This document shows positions 10,447 to 22,090 of a DNA stretch of 64,000 nt, in pieces. Position 1 is the stretch's first letter, and every line of letters begins with the position of its first letter. Both the position numbers and the translations under genes were made by a program. The DNA comes from Malachius bipustulatus (lineage: Eukaryota; Arthropoda; Insecta; Coleoptera; Melyridae), in assembly GCA_910589415.1 (NCBI GenBank), contig OU342636.1:3578437-3642436 (forward strand). The letters are read 5' to 3'. The notes under the pieces are model-generated. The model made no database searches. It had not been told where the DNA came from and saw only the letters and a program-made list of their open reading frames with translations.

Positions 10447-12370
10447 ATGTCAAATTCGAAAAACCTTTAAAAAAAAATCGCGGTGACGTCAAGATTCTCG
10501 ATTCAATTTTTTTTGAAGTGTCAAAATAAGGAAAATGCCTTAGGCTCAAAGGTTGTGAAAGAACGCGAAGAAAACATCGAAACTGCCATTTTTAAATGCC
10601 AAATTGAAAAAATCCCGAGCAAAAGTCACAAAAATCGCAAAAATGTACAGTGGGGGTGATTGTTCAATCCACACACCTAAAAAACCAATCCACATACATG
10701 CCTAAAAAAAATTCACATACCTAAAAAAATCCACATGCCTAGAAACAAAATCTATTTCATGAAAAAATCCAAATACCTAAAAAAAATCATAGGTACCTTA
10801 AAAAAGTAGAAAAATAGTCCGCATTTTTCTCTCCACGTTTCAGAAAAAAAATTTAAATCGGCATTTTTTTGATTCCACATTGACATATTTGACTGCTGTC
10901 GAATTTGAAATTTTTTGGCAGCTGTGAAAAAAAATTGCGCGCTTCTGGCGACCCGTGACTAACTTTTACGCGAATCTAACTTTTACGTGCGGTCTCGGAA
11001 GTTCCCATATTGGTCCTTCAGGAGCAATATAGAAAAAAAAATTACACAAAATGAGGTGAAAGGCGGGAAGACATAGACGGGAAATCAACTGCTTTAAGAG
11101 TCGAAGTGATATAGAAAAAATTAAAGTAACAAAAAAAAAATCACAAATTTTAACTTTGAGGAGAATCTACTAAAACTAAGACCCGGAGTATAGGGCCGAA
11201 GGCCCGACGCCGCCGGCAGGCCAAGGTCTCGGAAGTGACCTTGTTTTTTAACTCATGAGTCATAACCTACTCGATCTAAATTCCAATTGTCGAAACTATA
11301 ATTCAGAAAGCTATATGGTTTAAGAAAAAAAAAAAAAAGAAAATTGAGGCGAATATATTCCAAACATATTCAAACTGCTGGGTTCATTTTTTTTATCCAT
11401 TGGTGAAACACAGGAATCGAAGCACGAACGGAGGAAACGGGGGTTCTAGAGCACACAGATTCCCCAACTTTTTCCTGCGCATGTAGGTTTTTTTGTGATC
11501 AAAAACATCACTGCTTTTTAGATGAACAGTTCATTGCTATTATTTTCCTTGCACTTGCAAGATTTTGATTTAGAGCTTGGCTTACAACATATTTCAGCTT
11601 CAATAATATGTCTTTGATCAACTCACTGTTTTAGGCTAGGCCTAAAGCAAAAGTTTTGTTTTTGAAAATAATAATAACCGACTTCAATTTTAGCAAGAGT
11701 TGGTAGCAGGGAGGAATATAAAAAAAATACAAAACAAAACAAAAAATCCATATAGGTAGTGTGAACTTTTTGGGGAGCACCGTGTAATATTTTAGAATTG
11801 TTTCTTTTCGAAATTCCTACCATCAGAAATGGTTTTTCTGATACATCACCCTCAAAAATTATTTTTCTGGCACATCTTCAACTTACCCTTAAAGGAAAGT
11901 CACAAGTTGTGAGCCCCTTGCATATGTATATACAGGTGTAAAAACTTCGGAATCATTACCGATCTTTGAAATACGACCCTAACAACCAGTAAAAAGTTCT
12001 AGAAACTAAGAAACTATGCCACACCAACCCCTTTTATCATAAAATTTGGTGAATTTTGGAGACAGATTTGTCTGAAAGCCAAAATTATTAAAAACATTCT
12101 GTAATTAGGGAAATTGTTCCTAGAGGTTATTATTCTTCTAAGACACTACTTACAAAAATTAAATCTTACCCCATTTTTTTGATTTACCCAGCTTTAACTT
12201 TTGTTGATAGTTAATACAGTTATTATAAGAGAGCTATTAGTGAAAAATTTCAGTTTCCTACTACATAAGATATTTACAGTTAATTTTTTTCTTAGTGTGA
12301 ATCTTGGGCGTTGGGGCATCGTCCAAATATAATAATCAAACTTCACTCTACTGGGGTTATTAGTAATAGA
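10447..12370. other. intron sequence with simple repeats, no gene recognised
   Basis: 10670-10800 contains repeated CACATACCTAAAAAA-type units. 11180-11250 has a G+C-rich patch with a GGGCCGAAGGCCC hairpin. Homopolymer A runs are common. The minus-strand ORF at 11823-11623 has no recognisable domain. No exon was found. Confidence 0.35.
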
Positions 12371-12752
12371 GTAAGAGACCAGAGCCGCCAGACCTTACTT
12401 AGTTTCTGATTAACAAAATGTGTGGGATAGGGTAGTGTTAGTATGTAATGTACCACGAATGTATACCGGGTGGTCCATCACTTATGTCCACCCCCGAAAT
12501 AGAGGTTAATTTTAAAGATAAAAAATTGAAACTTTGAGGATTTGTGTAATTAATATAGGACCATAATATAATGACATAATCAGATTAATTATTTTTTTTT
12601 TTAGTTGAGCCATCAGCGATAAAAAACTGTAATTTAGTGTTAATCTGACCAAAATAAATTCGATTTTTCTTTATTACATTGATAGAAATCAATTAAGAAA
12701 ATCAAAATCGCTTAAAAGAAATATCAAAAAACTAATTACAAGCCTTTAATTA

Positions 12753-13037
12753 AATAAAATACTTAAAAAATGGAAATGACAGCTAGAATGATTGATTTAT
12801 GGAAGCAATAAAACTATCAGGATTTTGAAGGGCTGGTATAGCACAAATGTGAAGTAAACATATCCTAAGTAAACATTAATAAAAGAAGCCCCATTCGAGT
12901 TCAATGGCACATTCTTCTGACTGCTTTGAAGATTATTTATGGTAGGTACCTACCCTCATTAGATTTGTCAGCTTTATTGCTCTACCATATATCAATCATT
13001 TTACCTGTCATTTCCATATTTTAAGTATTTTATTTAA
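12753..13037. repeat. inner inverted repeat, ~60-bp arms
   Basis: AAATAAAATACTTAAAAAATGGAAATGACAG-like sequence from 12753 (paraphrased; the match runs about 60 bases) pairs with 12975-13037, which ends in TTTAAGTATTTTATTT. It is probably a MITE nested within the 12466-15961 element. Confidence 0.5.
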
Positions 13038-13254
13038 CTAGGTCATGAAGGCGCGCATACGCGCGCCCTTATCTGAAGTGATCCCCGAGTTGAAGTAATC
13101 TTCACAACTAACATATGCTCTCTAACATTAATATTGTACAGGATATCGAGGAGCGAAATAGGGGTGCTGGGTGGGTAAGAAGCTAAAAACAGCTATTGCA
13201 AACTAATATTAAGGTCACAACTAAGGCCTCTTTGACACTACGGCCGAGTTTCTT

Positions 13255-14045
13255 TTTTTTCTTCACTTTCAGGGCAAGGAATATCTTCGAGATTAACAGT
13301 AGCACGGTTTTTATTTTGAATTTTGCATTTATGTTCCAAAAATCGTAACATCAAATTCTGTGGGCTGTTCACGATATGAAAAAGCGGATATAATGCCAGT
13401 ACGTGACTATACGTTTCGAAGCGCTTGGCATTGTCCTCAAGTGGTTACATCCCATAACTCGACTTATTTAATCATCGCATCTGCCAGGTCCGTACTTTCA
13501 TTGCAATCTCAAAATCGGTTCTTAAAGCCGTTTTGTGGCCTCCATTTCATTTGAAAAGCATATGAATACCTTCCTGGTGTTACTATAGGTATGTTCTCCA
13601 CCCTTATATAGGTGCAATATTGAAACTGTAAGAGACGCGGATGTATATAATAACCCTATTTTTTCTTCACTTTCAGAGCAAGGAATATCTTCGAGGTTAA
13701 CAGTAGCAGAATTATGATTTTGAATTTTGCTTTAATTTTCCATTTATATTCCAAAAATCGTAACATCACTCCCTGTGGTCTGCTTGCGATATGAAAAAGC
13801 GGATATAATGTGGATCCGTCTCTGCATATGCTTCGAAGCGCTTGGCATTGTCGTCAAGTGGTTACATCTGAGACTCGGGGTATTTAATGGGCGCTTCTGC
13901 CAGGATTACTGGACTTTCATTGCACTCTCAAGATTGATTTTTTATGCCGTTTTATTTGCAAAGCAAATGAATATCTTCCTAATGTTACTATAGGTATGTT
14001 CTCCACCCTTATGTAGGTGCCATAGTGAAACTGAGTTAAGGTGCG
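13255..14045 (+). repeat. tandem duplication of a ~400-bp unit
   Basis: Units at about 13255-13657 and 13658-14045 share CTTCACTTTCAG, GGAATATCTTCGAG, GATATGAAAAAGCGGATATA, GAAGCGCTTGGCATTGTC and GTATGTTCTCCACCCTTAT in the same order, about 403 bases apart. Short ORFs inside (13360-13554, 13775-13993) start in the duplicated motif, but their frames diverge, so coding is not supported. Confidence 0.7.
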
Positions 14046-15267
14046 ATGTCCCTCCACTCCATTCAATTGGTCTGTTCTTCATGGTCTTCCCAACTCTCTT
14101 CTAAGAAGGACTTTCTTAGTGCAGGCCACTGGACCCCCCTCCATGTGCCATACATTAGTATCTTCGGATATATTTTCAAGAACATGTTCGTATAGGTACA
14201 TGCACAGGTGTTAGGTACATTTCACATGCAATATCGCATTTTTTTTACCTTGAAAGTCTGACGACGCTTTGGCGAAATAACATATTTCGCTTCTGTGACT
14301 GCAGCTGATTGTCATAAGTTTCCCGTTTCATCAATGGACATCGATTCCGATATACTCTTGAATTTTAGTTTGAGTCTATAATTATTATTGTTCTTCATAT
14401 TTTCAAAAGCAAAATAGAATCATTGTGAATCTTGATAACGAATTGTTATAGATTTACCACAAATTGAAGAACTTTAGGAATTACTTGACAGTTCATTGAA
14501 AGCGGGTATTCCACACGGAAGTAGGTACATGATAGTATGTGGTAGGTACTTGAAATAGGATCTGATTCCAGCTCGCTTCCCGCCAACGATTCGCTGACGG
14601 ACACTTCAGATGCCGCGACGCCAAATTCAACAAACTTCAGATTATTAAATAGTAACAATGTAAGATTTCAAGCCTAATCGTTATTGTCTCATTCGGCTTA
14701 TTAGATTTCGTAAACAAACTATTAGAATTTTCTACTTAGGGAATCATTCAAACGTACAAAATAGGTAGGTGTGTAAAATATTATTATTCTAATATTATCA
14801 CTGTTTCCTGTTTACTCAGGTCACCTACCGTACACTCACCGTGGGATTCCCCCGAGTCTAACTAACGAATGTTGAAGAAACGTTTATTTCAGAATAATTG
14901 ATAGTCAAACTTCAACTTTGTCCATTACGCACATTTTGAACTCTAATATCTCTAACACATCCAAGTTGTCTGCGATATTGTCTACTCGTCTCCTATTACA
15001 TCTGAAATTCTTCATAATATGCCCAACTATATTGTAGGGTGTTGTCTCTTATCTGAATCTTATTCATATTCTTTATCTGATTCTTAAACTGATCTGGGTC
15101 TTTCAACGATGAATCTTATTTATTATCTTTATTTAAATCTTAAACTGATCTTCAATCACACAACATAATATGCTACTTCTTGTTTTTTAAATACTGATTT
15201 TAATGGAAAATGTTGCATTGAAATTTTCGACACCACATCTAACATTGGCGGCGGTGCGTGACACTCG

Positions 15268-15545
15268 CATTTCGAGGCCTCACCCTTCACATATCTGGGA
15301 TCTACACAGTTTACGCGCCATCTACCGAAATATTTCTCGCGTAGGTGTCATCATTGTATTGCTTAGAGGCCTCAACCTTCACATCTCTGGGATCTACATA
15401 GTTTACGCGCCATCTACCGAAAGATTTCTGGCGTAGGGGTCACAATTGTATTGTTGCATCCTCAACCTTCACTTCTCTGGGATCTACACAGTTTACGCGC
15501 CATCTACCGAAAGATTTCTCGCGTAGGTGTGTGTTATCATTGTAT
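15268..15545 (+). repeat. ~91-bp tandem repeat, three copies
   Basis: CTCTGGGATCTACACAG, TTACGCGCCATCTACCGAAA and TTTCTCGCGTAGG recur at about 15311, 15403 and 15493. A divergent flank (GCATTTCGAGGCTTCAACC) near 15630 suggests further decayed sequence of the same kind. Confidence 0.65.
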
Positions 15546-16344
15546 AGTTTAGTCACTGTACAGATTTCGCTTTGTGTGATAGCAGGGATCTGTACCTACA
15601 CTCCAACATTTACAGCGGTGAGCGACGTGCGCATTTCGAGGCTTCAACCTTGTACGTGACATCTCGATTTTATATAAGGATTAAAGGCTTGTAATTAGGT
15701 TTTTGATATTTATTTTCATCGATTTTGAGTTTATTAATCGATTTCTATCGGTGTATTAAAGAAAAATCGAATTTATTTTGGTCACATTAACACCAAATTA
15801 CAGTTTTTTATCGCTGATGGCTCAACTAAAAAAAAAAATAATTAATCTGATTATGTCATTATATGGTCCTATATTAATTACACAAATCCTCAAAGTTTCA
15901 ATTGTTTATCTTTAAAATTAACCTCTATTTCGGGGGTGGACATAAGTGATGGACCACCCGGTACATACCTGCTAGCTTGTGCCGACGGTCGATTTTCAGG
16001 TACCGGGTGCTAAAGGTCCGTAAAAACATTACTAACTTTTGTTAAATTCTGAGTGCTGATTTTTATACATGGTTTGCATAGGAAAGGTAACCTAGGGAAA
16101 ACGCTACAGTGAATAATAATAAGGATCCAAGCAATAAGGTTTAAAAGCTGATAGTTTCTTAGGAAACTACTATTGCATGGAATCCTAGGAAACTTGGTAG
16201 TTTCCAAGGGTAAAAGTTAATAATCAACACTGCCAGACACTTCCCGTCGGCGATAATTTCTACCGAAAGCTTTATAGCTCGCAAGAAAATGGCTGAACTT
16301 TACTTATATTCTGTTTAACCTATACCTATCTGTTATACTTATTC

Positions 16345-17392
16345 CCTAACCTAGTTGTCGTGTCGTGACTAAAGGTCTGTACTAGGGGTAACGGCGCCAG
16401 AGACGTCCGACTGTGGAATCTCTGATATACCGTATCATCTGTTGTCGTGGCCACGTTCCGCGCACAGAGAGATGCGGGGGTCTGGGCTTAATCGCCGGAA
16501 CCAAGAGGAGACAACCTCACTAAAAAACCTAAATCCTAAGGCGGGGGTCCAGGCTGATGGGATGCGTGACTGGATAGAAGACCAGCCCTACTGGATTCAA
16601 CCTTGGGGCACCGGAGGGGGGGGGGGTCACCCCACTGTATCAATCCCCTTACCTTTGCATGCGGGGCTCTGCATAGGTGGAACACCCTTCCCTAGCTACT
16701 CGTGGGATCAACCATGGTAAGAAACAAAAAACCAAGAAATCGCGGGACATCACCGCAAAACAGACTGCTGACCGAGCGGGGCTTGTCACCCGTCAAGACA
16801 GTCGGCAATCTAAATAATCCTTGTGCTCGAGACCACCTCGAACGCAAGAAGAATGCCCACTCATTGGCAAGAAAAGGAGCAACGATACCCTTCATAGGAC
16901 CAGAACCATTCTGTGGCTTCGAAGATACTTTCTTCAAGCATAACTCCAAAAGGAAGAAGAAAACTGAGAGAAACCCATTGGAGGAACCTCTCGGGGAGAT
17001 ACTCTTCAACCTCAGCAAGAAACATCTCAGAACACAGACGGGATTCCTAACGAGACATTGCAAGTTCAAGGAACACCTGAGGAAGTTAGGCATAGAAGAA
17101 AATGGCGTCTGCAGATTCTGCGGGAAAGGAGACGAGACACCACGTCACCTGCTGCTCAACTGCGATGCGATAGAACTCAAAAGAAGTAATGTTCTGGGCC
17201 ACCACCAGCTAGAGGCCGGGAACTTACCCGACCTTGATCCTCTCAAAATCCTGAAGTTTCTCAAGGAAATGGACTTGGAGAGGGTGCTTCACTAAAGGGA
17301 TTCCACACCAGGCGAAGCACAGTAGAGGGGATACAATACATCTTTTAGGTCGCAGTAACTTAATCACCCTCAAAAATACAAATACAAATACA
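16345..17392 (+). mobile_element. internally deleted I/R1-type LINE derivative, copy 2
   Basis: It is flanked by a near-perfect 13-bp target duplication, GTTATACTTATTC (16332-16344) and GTTGTACTTATTC (17393-17405), and has an (AAATAC) tail. It has the same 5' leader, basic segment, RNase H remnant and zinc-motif order as copy 1, with the same internal junction (about ...ERKKNAH-LARKGA...). It lacks ~155 bases of leader at the 5' end. It lies at the centre of the foldback element. Confidence 0.8.
16702..17295 (+). CDS. fusion ORF of the LINE derivative (basic N-terminus plus CCHC tail)
   Basis: The ORF is 197 codons. Residues ~1-50 are basic (KKPRNRG, HLERKKN) and may come from the start of an ORF1. 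Residues ~57-75 (LARKGA..PFIGPEPFCG) match the end of the RNase H region of I/R1-type LINE polyproteins. Residues 137-154 form a C-x2-C-x8-H-x4-C motif (Cys137, Cys140, His149, Cys154), followed by LDPLKILKFLKEMDL, the usual C-terminus of those proteins. Endonuclease and RT are missing. The frame is open throughout, unlike copy 1, where it is broken. Whether it is translated is unknown. If it is, an RNA-binding helper peptide is possible, but that is inference. Confidence 0.45.
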   Translation: MGSTMVRNKKPRNRGTSPQNRLLTERGLSPVKTVGNLNNPCARDHLERKKNAHSLARKGATIPFIGPEPFCGFEDTFFKHNSKRKKKTERNPLEEPLGEILFNLSKKHLRTQTGFLTRHCKFKEHLRKLGIEENGVCRFCGKGDETPRHLLLNCDAIELKRSNVLGHHQLEAGNLPDLDPLKILKFLKEMDLERVLH

Positions 17393-17878
17393 GTTGTACT
17401 TATTCTGTTCTCTACAAATATGTATAAGTAAAGTTCGGCCATTTTTTTGGGAGCTTTAAAGCATCTGGTAGAAATTAACGCTGACGGGAAGTGTCTGGCT
17501 GCGTCGATTATTAACTTTCAACATTATTCTACAAAACATGTAGAAAAAGTTAGTAATGTTTTTACGTACCTTTAGCACCCGGTACCTGAAAATTGGCCGT
17601 CGACACAAGCTAGCATGTATGGATACGTTCATGGTACATAACATACTAACGCTACCCTATCCCACACATTTTGTTACTCAGAAAATAAGTAAGGTATGGC
17701 GGCTCTGGGCTCTTGGTCTATGAAGACTTCGAGGTCTGTAGCTCCGTTTGGTGGATTTTTGGTGTAAATTGTATAACTGATAGTTAAATGCAAACATTTC
17801 TTGATAAAAAATTAAGTGGTAACTACAATTAAATCAAGTGGTACAATTATTAATACCATAATTTCAGGATGGATGGAT

Positions 17879-18385
17879 TTTTTTCTCCTGAATAAAATGG
17901 CTAAAACAGAAAAACAATTGAACATCGCGTTTTTGAGATATTTAAAAAATTGTATATTTTTTTATATACTTTTCGATAGATCGGTTGCAAATTTTTTTTT
18001 AAAGGAAAAAGTCTATGCACTATGATCCTAAAATAATAAAATTTTACAACACAAACAAGTTCTGTTATTTGTTTATTTAAAATTAAATCCTTTTCAAGAT
18101 AACAACTCTTATTTTTAGTGTATTTTTTAATAAAAAAATTACACTAAATTACAATAATTGTCGCAGCCTACTTTAGGAGTAATAAAATGATGAATAATTA
18201 ATTATTAATGAATTTATTATTTTAGGACCATAGTGTATAGACTTTTTCCTTTTAAAAAAAATTTGCAACCGATCTATCGAAAAATATACATGGTGTTCCA
18301 TAAAAAATATTCATTTTTTAAATATCTCGAAAACGCGATGTTCAATTATTTTCCTGTTTTCGATTTATTCAGGAGAAAAAATACT
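17879..18385. mobile_element. foldback MITE with ~165-bp arms
   Basis: 17879-18040 (CTCCTGAATAAA, CAATTGAACATCGCG, TCGATAGATCGGTTGCAAAT, GTCTATGCACTATG) is inverted at 18385-18215. The right arm contains a GGAACACCATG segment that the left arm has lost. The ~170-bp centre is A+T-rich. There is no coding content. Confidence 0.65.
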
Positions 18386-19344
18386 ACTAGTTTGCTAATT
18401 TAACCGACTTTCTAGCTCAAATAATAACGAAGTTAGCAATAGTGTCGACTTAATTTAAAACACAGTGTATTTATACATATAAAACACACAACTTACATTA
18501 AAAACATGCTAGTTATTTCTAATGACAAGAAATTATCTTACTCTGCTAAAGTCCGTTTCCTGGTAAGTGTCACCATTTATATCCCTCTGCCTGGCCAATT
18601 TTTCTTTATTCATGGGAGAACCTGTTGCAAACATTATAACAACCTTAAACTATGCATAAACAAGAGACAAAAAAAAAGCCACCAAAGACAATCTTAACTA
18701 AAAATACACAGAATGTATCAAAAATGATGAATGATACTCAAATTTAATAGTGTTTCCCAGTGTGATCCAAGTAGGTACTAACTATATTATGATATTTGTC
18801 ATAATTACTGAAGAAGCTTCATTCAAAAGTAAATTTTTCATTACAGTTAAAAAAAACACACATATACAGTGCGCCCATAGATGGGATTGTGAAGAGGTAA
18901 AACTTTCCAAATATTCATTTTAAGAAAAAAAACATCAGATATGTGTTAAATACTAAAATATGTGCTATACAGAGTGTTACAACAAGTAGTAACACATTTT
19001 TTAAATATTTTTAAGAAACCGCTGTAGACTTTAGGAATAGGTTCAGGCTGATGAACTTCATTCGCAGTATTACTTATCATTGTGTATTCTTTATCCTTGT
19101 GCATTTCTTATCCTCGCTTTAGCCATTCTAAGTAATGTGGAAGGTCTTCATTCTGATAGGCCTTCTGGTTCAAAATACTCCATAATAAAAAAAAAACAAC
19201 GGCGTGAGATCAGGGACCTATTCCACAATAAAAACTTTGCAACTTTGCACTTTTCACTTTGAATTTATAGAAAATTTCCTGTTCCACAATTCAATGTCTT
19301 AAATTATTATAATAAAAAGTTGCAAAGTATTTGCAATATTATAC
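18386..19344. other. A+T-rich intron sequence, no gene recognised
   Basis: Transposon-end-like sequences occur near 18866 (TACAGTGCGCCCATAGATGG) and 18966 (TACAGAGTGTTACAAC), without matching right ends. No exon is supported. Confidence 0.35.
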
Positions 19345-20010
19345 AGGGTGCACCATGTATCCTTCTCTATATTGCTATCTCCTGAACGCTAAGAGATACA
19401 GGGTCGGTTAAATTAGAAAAAAGATGCGCAGTTTTGTGGCCATCTCGAATTCGTCAAAACATGCAAGACCAAGATATCTGTGACCGTTCCTGAAATATTC
19501 TGAAAAAAACTGAAAAATCGAGATTTCTTATTTTCCTTGTATCTTTTTTATTATTGGAAATTAATAAATAATTTTTTGTAGGCTTACATAAGCCGTTAAG
19601 AGCTATCCATCTGACATTTCAAAAATTTTCAAGGCCTACTAGATCCAAGAGTTTTCACAGTCAACTTTCGTTTTTCTTATGGCCGCCATATTATTTTTTT
19701 ATGTCGTTCGATATGAAAAAAATAATGGAAACCAAAAATTAATAAACTTAAAAAAAAAAATTAAAAAATTTTTATTCTAATATTTCAAAGAAAAACCTAA
19801 TTAAAAATCGTCGAAAAACGTCAACATTTGTAAAATACGCCGAAATAGTTTGCCTTATGGTTTTTTAATTTATCTATGAAATTCGGTCTAAAAATGTGTC
19901 TTTTTTGTAAAGAAAAAAGAAAAATAAAATTTTTATTTTTTTATTTTTTGAAGTTTAACAATTTTTAGTTTTTATGATTTTTTTTATACCGAACAACATA
20001 AAAAAACACT
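19345..20010. mobile_element. MITE remnant with inverted arms
   Basis: It begins TACAGGGTGCACCATG (about 19343), a form shared with TA-inserting MITEs. Inside, 19676-19760 (GGCCGCCATA...TATGTCGTTCGATATGAAAAAAATAAT) pairs with about 19935-20010 (ATTTTTTTTATACCGAACAACATA...TATGGTGG). No second outer end is visible before the LINE that starts near 20011, so the right border is uncertain. Confidence 0.45.
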
Positions 20011-20814
20011 ATGGTGGTGGCTGAATCCGTTCTCTACTCTCAACTGATTGAATTTGTTGAAGATCAGAACCTACTACCTCCCACTCAATCTAGTTTCATA
20101 GGGGGGTATTATAGTACCACTACTGTGCTGTGTAATAACGGTAGCCACCTTAATTTGTGCTACCGACAGAGGTCTACTCGTACGCCTAACACTTCTTGAT
20201 CTAACCAAAGTATTCAACGGAGTTCATTTTTCTCCATTTTTAGAAAAACTAAAACTTTATGGTTTTCAGGACCCCATCTTTAATTATTTTAGATTAGATT
20301 AGAGCACATTAGATGGTTTGAATCCTATCTTTATCATCGCACTCAGTTCACGATAATCAGTCACAGGGAGGGATTACTGTGGTCGAATGTGGCGGAGTTG
20401 AAGTCAGGAGTACCACAGGGCTCCATATTGGGCCCCCTTCTTAAATCCTTTTACATAGCAGACTTATCTAATGTACAATTGTACGATGTACAATTTCATC
20501 TGTCTTTTTCTGCTACAGATAGCGCACGGGATGCGGAAATGATTAATCATTATCTAGCCAAAATTCATGTACTCAACTCTTTTGTCTGTTAATCTGACTG
20601 TCTTAAAAAAAGCCATTAGAAAGTGAGAGTAAATTTTACTTTTCAAGTCTCTTGTGTTGTCTGTCTTGAGTTATGTAGATGTGGTATTTGGTCTTTGCAT
20701 CCGGCAGATCGATAATCGGCCATTCCAAAAGATGCACAATATTTGTACCTACTCGCTTTGTGACTTATATTCCTCCTTTTAAGCAGGTACACCATATATT
20801 CGTGAACTCAACTG

Positions 20815-21719
20815 TGTAACGAAATCCGAGGCTTTCGTTGTTAATTATTATTTATTTCATTCTTAGAACGATTTATCTCGATTTATACAGTTTTTACGAC
20901 AGTGATTAGCATGTTATCTCCACCAGCACCGGCTATATAAAGAGCGCCAGCTGAAGAATCAGGCAGAGTATTGCTAGGTATTGACTGGCAAGCAACTCTC
21001 TCTCCTAGGTGAACTGAGCCTGGAGATCAGCCGGGGCATGTAGTGAGTGCCCCTACCCCCCTGGATAGGTGAGGTTGATGAATTGAGTCAACCGAACTGT
21101 AATCCGACATCGGAATCGTGGCCAGGGTGCATTGAGCTCTGGCAGGCGACCGATCATAACAGGCAATCAGCCGGCGCTGTACTGAGGTGCCGGCGGCCCC
21201 CTTTATTCCCTACCCGGCCTGTATTGAGGGCCGGATCCAGTAACAGCCGTCCCGAGGTCGCAGTGAAACATCGGGAACGGCTTTTGTTTCAGAGAGCGCC
21301 TGCCGACGGAGGACATTCCCCGAGAGGCTTCCCGACGCGTGTACCGGAGACGGCTGAGGCCAGTACAGACCCCCCGACTGCGAACAAGCTGCTGGCGGTG
21401 ACCGACGGAAGGTGAAAGCATCAGCGGCTGTAGCAGTGGAGCGCCCAATGGTTACTGTCGCAGCCCTCGGCGCGACTATCTCCAGCCAATAGGTCCACGA
21501 TACAGAACGTGGACCGACCCATTCTAGCACTCACCGGTTAGGACGAAACCAAGATTCCAGGGCAAATTGTTTGACCGATAATAATATAACCACGATATGT
21601 TGTAAATATGATTGCTTGTAAATAAAACTCATCATTTTTAAATCGACTTGTCACGGGTACAAAGGGGCGAATATCCATTCCTGGGAACTCACCTTTACCC
21701 ACAGAAAAATCCCGTTACA
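20815..21719 (+). mobile_element. solo LTR (905 bp) with 4-bp target duplication
   Basis: It starts TGTAACG (20815) and ends CGTTACA (21719), an inverted terminal pair. ACTG occurs on both sides (20811-20814, 21720-21723). It has a TATA box at 20934-20942 and AATAAA at 21621-21626, the order expected of U3-R-U5. It is locally G+C-rich compared with the flanks. The ORFs inside (21047-21415 plus, and overlapping minus frames) are by-products. The 4-bp duplication suits Ty3/gypsy, but the class is not proven. The internal region was presumably lost by LTR-LTR recombination. Confidence 0.82.
20934..20942 (+). promoter_or_regulatory. TATA box of solo LTR
   Basis: TATATAAAG is followed by G+C-rich transcribed-region-like sequence. 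It lies ~120 bases into the LTR with a polyadenylation hexamer ~680 bases downstream. Confidence 0.5.
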
Positions 21720-22090
21720 ACTGTTAATAAGATACAAAAGAGAAGGCTTCTTCATTATGTTTAAAATAATTAACTCTGAGCATCCTAAGTATCTCATAAA
21801 TAAATCAACTCTTTTAAAAGTATTGCTCATGATCTTAGTTTACGACATGTTAAGTTACTTACCACAGCTAAACAACTTCCTTATTTTACAAATGTAATTT
21901 TTCACATTTTTTCTCTACCTAATAACAATTTTTTGAATAATCTTGTCGATGTCAGTCTTTCAACTCATCAGGGAGAGAATTCTGACTGATACTCCCAAAA
22001 ATGTTGCTGTTGGTGTGTTCTAGCACGAGATTCATATTTGCCTTATTTTGTATCTCTACGTAACTACTTAAATAGATAGTTTGTCTATGT

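Larger units (their letters stand above)
12466..15961. mobile_element. TA-inserted transposon with ~285-bp inverted ends
   Basis: The left end CCGGGTGGTCCATCACTTAT (12466) is the inverse of the right end at 15961. Pairing runs to about 12751 and back to 15680. TA flanks both ends (12464-12465, 15962-15963). The right arm of the surrounding foldback reads GTATCCATACATGCTAGC where this arm reads GTA-insertion-TACATACCTGCTAGC, giving an internal empty-site comparison. The interior holds tandem and inverted repeats but no transposase I can recognise. Confidence 0.75.
12375..17737. mobile_element. large foldback element carrying two nested insertions
   Basis: The sequence from 12375 (AGAGCCGCCAGACCTTACTT onward) is inverted at 17737-17640. 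The left arm resumes at 15964 after an insertion and pairs on through CTAGCTTGTG, CGGGTGCTAAAGG, CATTACTAAC and GAACTTTACTT down to about 16330, matched by 17640-17410. The arms total about 450 bp. The left arm is interrupted by the 12466-15961 element and the centre by the retroposon at 16345-17392. The intact right arm shows what the left arm was before insertion. Confidence 0.65.
20011..22090 (+). pseudogene. decayed non-LTR reverse transcriptase, split by a solo LTR
   Basis: Frames 20011-20600 give LYSQLIEFVED, LLPPTQSSF, LTKVFNGVHF and SGVPQGSILGPL, which are conserved RT blocks of jockey/CR1-type LINEs, broken by several shifts. The FADD/YADD box is not recognisable. Reading resumes after the LTR (from 21724) with RYKREGFFIMFKIINSEHPKYLI and INKSTLL, typical of the region after the RT. 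The element is inactive and older than the LTR insertion inside it. Confidence 0.7.
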
